Shown here: piece after piece, positions 4,669-6,861 of the stretch | Position numbering within the stretch: position 1 is the stretch's first letter | Layout of the letters: every line of letters begins with the position of its first letter | Source of the DNA: Actinomycetes bacterium | GTDB lineage: Bacteria > Actinomycetota > CALGFH01 | DNA: 6,861 bases | Direction of reading: 5' to 3' | Assembly (NCBI GenBank): GCA_030152105.1 | Contig: JASLIH010000219.1 | Location: forward strand, 1 to 6,861 | Made by a program: the position numbers and the translations under genes | Notes under the pieces: generated by a model | The model's database searches: none | The model's input: only the letters and a program-made list of their open reading frames with translations | Told to the model about the DNA's origin: nothing

Positions 4669-6861
4669 ATGCTGACCTGCGCCAGCTGCGGCGAGCAGAA
4701 CCCGGAGCGGGCCCGGTTCTGCCTCAACTGTGGTGCGCCCCTGGCCTCCGAGCAGCGGCGCGGGGCTCGCAAGGTGGTCACCGTGGTCGTCTGCGACGTC
4801 ACCGGCTCGACGGCGCTTGGGGAGCGCCTCGACCCGGAGTCGCTTGGCCGGGTCATGGCCCGCTACTTCGAGCGGACCAGGGCGGTGCTGGAGCGCCACC
4901 ACGGGCTGGTGCAGAAGTTCATCGGGGACGCGGTGGTGGCCGTCTTCGGAGTCCCGGTGGTCCGCGAGGACGACGCCCTGCGGGCGGTCAGGGCGGCCGC
5001 GGCCATGCAGGACGCGGTCGCCGAGCTCGACCCCGAGGGCGGCCCGGCGCTCGAGGTCCGCATCGGGGTCAGCACCGGCGAGGTGATGGTCGAGGAGGCG
5101 GGCGGCGACCCGCTGGTCATCGGGGAGGCCGTCAACCTGGCCACCCGGCTCCAGGCGGCCGCCGGGCCCGGGGAGGTCCTGCTCGACCGCCGGACCTGGC
5201 ACCTCTCCCGCGACGCCCTGGTCGCGGCCGAGGTGGACGGGGGGTCCGGGGGCCTCAAGGCTAGGCCCCCGGTGGACGGGGGTGCCTGGCGGCTGGTGGA
5301 CGTGTCCCCGGACGCCCTCGGGCACGCCCGGCGCTCGGACAACCCGCTGGTGGGCCGGCTGGCCGAGCTGCAGCTGTTCGACTGGGTGTTCCAGCGGGCC
5401 GTCAGCACCTCGACCTGCCACCTGCTGACCGTGCTGGGGCCGGCCGGGGTCGGCAAGTCGCGCCTGGTCGCGGCCGCCGTCGACGCCCTCGACGACGCCG
5501 CCACGGTGCTGTACGGCCAGTGCTCCCCGGACGCCGAGGGGAGCAGCTTCTGGCCGGTGGCCGAGATCGTCCGCCGGGCGGCCGAGATCAAGACCGCCGA
5601 CTCGCCCGACCAGGCCGAGGCCAAGCTGGTCGAGCTGCTCGACAACCCGGAGGGGCCCGGGGAACCCCAACGGGGTGCCCCGGTGGGTCGGGAGGGGTCC
5701 GGGGAACCCCAACTGGGTGCCCCGGCGGATCGGGAAGCCGAGCGGGTGGCCGACCGGCTGGGCAGACTGATCGGGCTGCGGGCGGACCCGGTGACCTCTG
5801 AGGACGCGGTCTGGGCGGTGCGCCGGTTCCTCGAGGTGCTGGCCGAGCGGGACCCGCTGGTGGTGGTGATCGACGACCTCCACTGGGCCCAGCCGGCCCT
5901 GCTCGACCTGGTCGAGCAGGTGGTCGCGCTGGCCAGGGAGGCGCCCATCCTGCTGGTCGCGGTGGCCCGGCCGGAGCTGCTGGAGCAGCGGCCCGGCTGG
6001 TCGGGCGGGCGGCTCAACGCCAGCAGCATGCTGCTGGAGCCGCTGGCCGCCGAGGAGTCGGCCACCCTGCTCGAGCACCTGGCCGGCGAGGCGACCCTGC
6101 CAGCCGACGCCACCGACCGCATCACCAGGACGGCCGAGGGCAACCCGCTGTTCCTGGAGGAGCTGCTGGCCATGCTGATCGAGGAAGGCCGGCTGCAGCG
6201 CGACGGCCAGCGGTGGGTGGCCAACGACCTGGCCGCCGCGGCCACCCCGCCGAGCATCCAGGCGCTGCTGGCGGCCCGTCTCGACCGGCTGGCCGGCGAG
6301 GAGCGGGCCCTGCTGGACCGGGCCTCGGTGATGGGCCAGGCCTTCGACCGGGCGGCGGTGCTCGCCCTCACCCCGGAGCCGGCCCGGGCCGAGGCCGACG
6401 GCCACCTGCTGGCCCTGGTCCGCAAGGAGCTGCTGCGCCCGGCGCCGGCGCCCCTCGGGGGCCGCGACGGCTTCCAGTTCCGCCACCAACTGGTCCGCGA
6501 CGCCGCCTACGACTCGCTGCCCAAGCAGACCCGGGCCGAGCTCCACGAGCGCTACGCCGACTGGCTGGCCGAGGCGTTCGCGGCCCGCGGCGGCGAGGTC
6601 GGGGAGGTGCTCGGCTGGCACCTGGAGCGGGCCTACCGGTTCCTGACCGAGCTCGGCCCGGCCGACGACCACGGCCGCCGGGTCGCGGCCGCGGCCGCCG
6701 CCCAGCTGGCCGAGGCCGGGCACACGGCCACCGGCCGGGGCGACCTGCCGGCCGCCGCCAACCTCCTCGAGCGGGCCATCGCGCTGCTCCCGGTGACCGA
6801 CCGGGCCCGGCTCCAGCTGCTCACCGACCTGGGCGAGGTCCTGGTCCTCCGCCTCGAGACC
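4669..6861 (+). CDS. zinc ribbon - class III adenylyl cyclase - AAA/STAND ATPase - helical repeat protein, 3' partial
   Basis: 731 codons without a stop run off the window. Residues 4-21 are a zinc ribbon (C-x2-C, x10, C-x2-C). The cyclase domain spans about 34-180: metal-binding Asp43 (VCDVTGST) and Asp87 (KFIGDAVVAVFG), Lys83 at the adenine-selecting position, and Asn156 and Arg160 (AVNLATRLQ) for catalysis. The second purine-selecting Asp appears to be Leu149. A DNGLVGR-like linker, DNPLVGR (224-230), leads into an ATPase with Walker A GPAGVGKS (257-264) and Walker B VVVIDDLHWA (398-407). EGNPLFLEELL (490-500) and FRHQLVRDAAYDSL (604-617) follow, as in MalT/LAL-type signalling ATPases. A TPR-like stretch (about 671-708) begins the C-terminal sensor. 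It probably makes cAMP under control of ATP binding. An unusual repeat-rich insert lies at about 328-357. ATG 4669 is the only sensible start; the purine run before it is a weak binding site. Confidence 0.93.
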   Translation, partial: MLTCASCGEQNPERARFCLNCGAPLASEQRRGARKVVTVVVCDVTGSTALGERLDPESLGRVMARYFERTRAVLERHHGLVQKFIGDAVVAVFGVPVVREDDALRAVRAAAAMQDAVAELDPEGGPALEVRIGVSTGEVMVEEAGGDPLVIGEAVNLATRLQAAAGPGEVLLDRRTWHLSRDALVAAEVDGGSGGLKARPPVDGGAWRLVDVSPDALGHARRSDNPLVGRLAELQLFDWVFQRAVSTSTCHLLTVLGPAGVGKSRLVAAAVDALDDAATVLYGQCSPDAEGSSFWPVAEIVRRAAEIKTADSPDQAEAKLVELLDNPEGPGEPQRGAPVGREGSGEPQLGAPADREAERVADRLGRLIGLRADPVTSEDAVWAVRRFLEVLAERDPLVVVIDDLHWAQPALLDLVEQVVALAREAPILLVAVARPELLEQRPGWSGGRLNASSMLLEPLAAEESATLLEHLAGEATLPADATDRITRTAEGNPLFLEELLAMLIEEGRLQRDGQRWVANDLAAAATPPSIQALLAARLDRLAGEERALLDRASVMGQAFDRAAVLALTPEPARAEADGHLLALVRKELLRPAPAPLGGRDGFQFRHQLVRDAAYDSLPKQTRAELHERYADWLAEAFAARGGEVGEVLGWHLERAYRFLTELGPADDHGRRVAAAAAAQLAEAGHTATGRGDLPAAANLLERAIALLPVTDRARLQLLTDLGEVLVLRLET
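5232..5282. repeat. 10-bp perfect inverted repeat flanked by 12-bp direct repeats, inside the cyclase gene
   Basis: CCGGGGGCCT (5246-5255) and AGGCCCCCGG (5263-5272) pair perfectly around a 7-nt loop. GGTGGACGGGGG occurs at 5232-5243 and again at 5271-5282, 39 nt apart, so the frame is kept. It encodes the Gly/Pro-rich linker after the cyclase domain (residues about 189-205). Confidence 0.7.
5649..5735. repeat. 42-bp in-frame tandem duplication, each copy a hairpin
   Basis: Positions 5651-5692 and 5693-5734 align with 38 of 42 identical bases, and 2 more bases match on the left edge. Each unit folds on itself. In copy 1, 5657-5668 pairs with 5672-5683 at 11 of 12 positions around loop AAC; in copy 2, 5699-5710 pairs with 5714-5725 at 10 of 12. 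The unit is 14 codons and encodes GEPQRGAPVGRE, then GEPQLGAPADRE, within the ATPase between Walker A and Walker B. Confidence 0.85.

Noticed and set aside
4863..6425. Second long minus-strand frame opposite the cyclase gene
   Set aside because: Ser/Arg/Ala-rich composition without motifs; it fully overlaps the recognised gene.
4429..6723. Minus-strand open frame of 764 codons opposite the cyclase gene
   Set aside because: It is antisense to a gene with clear cyclase and ATPase motifs. Its product is low-complexity Gly/Arg/Pro/Gln/His-rich sequence with no domain, as expected from the complement of GC-rich codons.

Overview
The window is very GC-rich, with strong G/C at third codon positions. 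Its gene families point to a high-GC actinobacterium: a large zinc-ribbon/class III cyclase/AAA/TPR protein, a cyclic-nucleotide-binding protein, a lipoprotein cupredoxin and an HHE hemerythrin. I cannot place it below that level. It may come from an uncultured soil lineage. Long open frames on the opposite strand are artefacts of the GC content.

Layout. (1) Positions 1-1017, plus strand: the tail of a probable SRPBCC (AHSA1-like) protein, then an alpha/beta hydrolase 24 nt downstream with a strong ribosome binding site. (2) Positions 1039-3556, minus strand: reading leftward from 3556, a family 2 glycosyltransferase, a hemerythrin-like HHE protein, a small cupredoxin lipoprotein and a small uncharacterised protein. 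The hemerythrin and cupredoxin genes are 5 nt apart, or overlap if a GTG start is used, and are almost certainly co-transcribed. Hairpins lie after the glycosyltransferase, in the hemerythrin leader and after the cupredoxin. (3) A 108-nt divergent intergenic region at 3557-3664. (4) Positions 3665-6861, plus strand: a protein with an uncharacterised N-terminal domain of about 230 residues and a C-terminal cyclic-nucleotide-binding domain. Seventeen nt later comes a class III nucleotidyl cyclase fused to an AAA/STAND-type ATPase and a helical-repeat region, which runs off the end of the window.

How the genes may work together. The cyclase and cyclic-nucleotide-binding genes look like a made-and-sensed cAMP pair; this is the strongest candidate for an under-described system here. 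The binding protein has the Glu and Arg of a phosphate-binding cassette but no DNA-binding domain, so it is not a CRP-type regulator. The hemerythrin/cupredoxin pair suggests a small metal-based O2, NO or electron-transfer function split between cytoplasm and outer membrane face. The cyclase gene also carries two unusual DNA structures: a 42-bp in-frame tandem duplication in which each copy is a hairpin, and a perfect 10-bp inverted repeat flanked by 12-bp direct repeats. There is no RNA gene, CRISPR array, insertion sequence or gene-free stretch over 300 nt that I can support.
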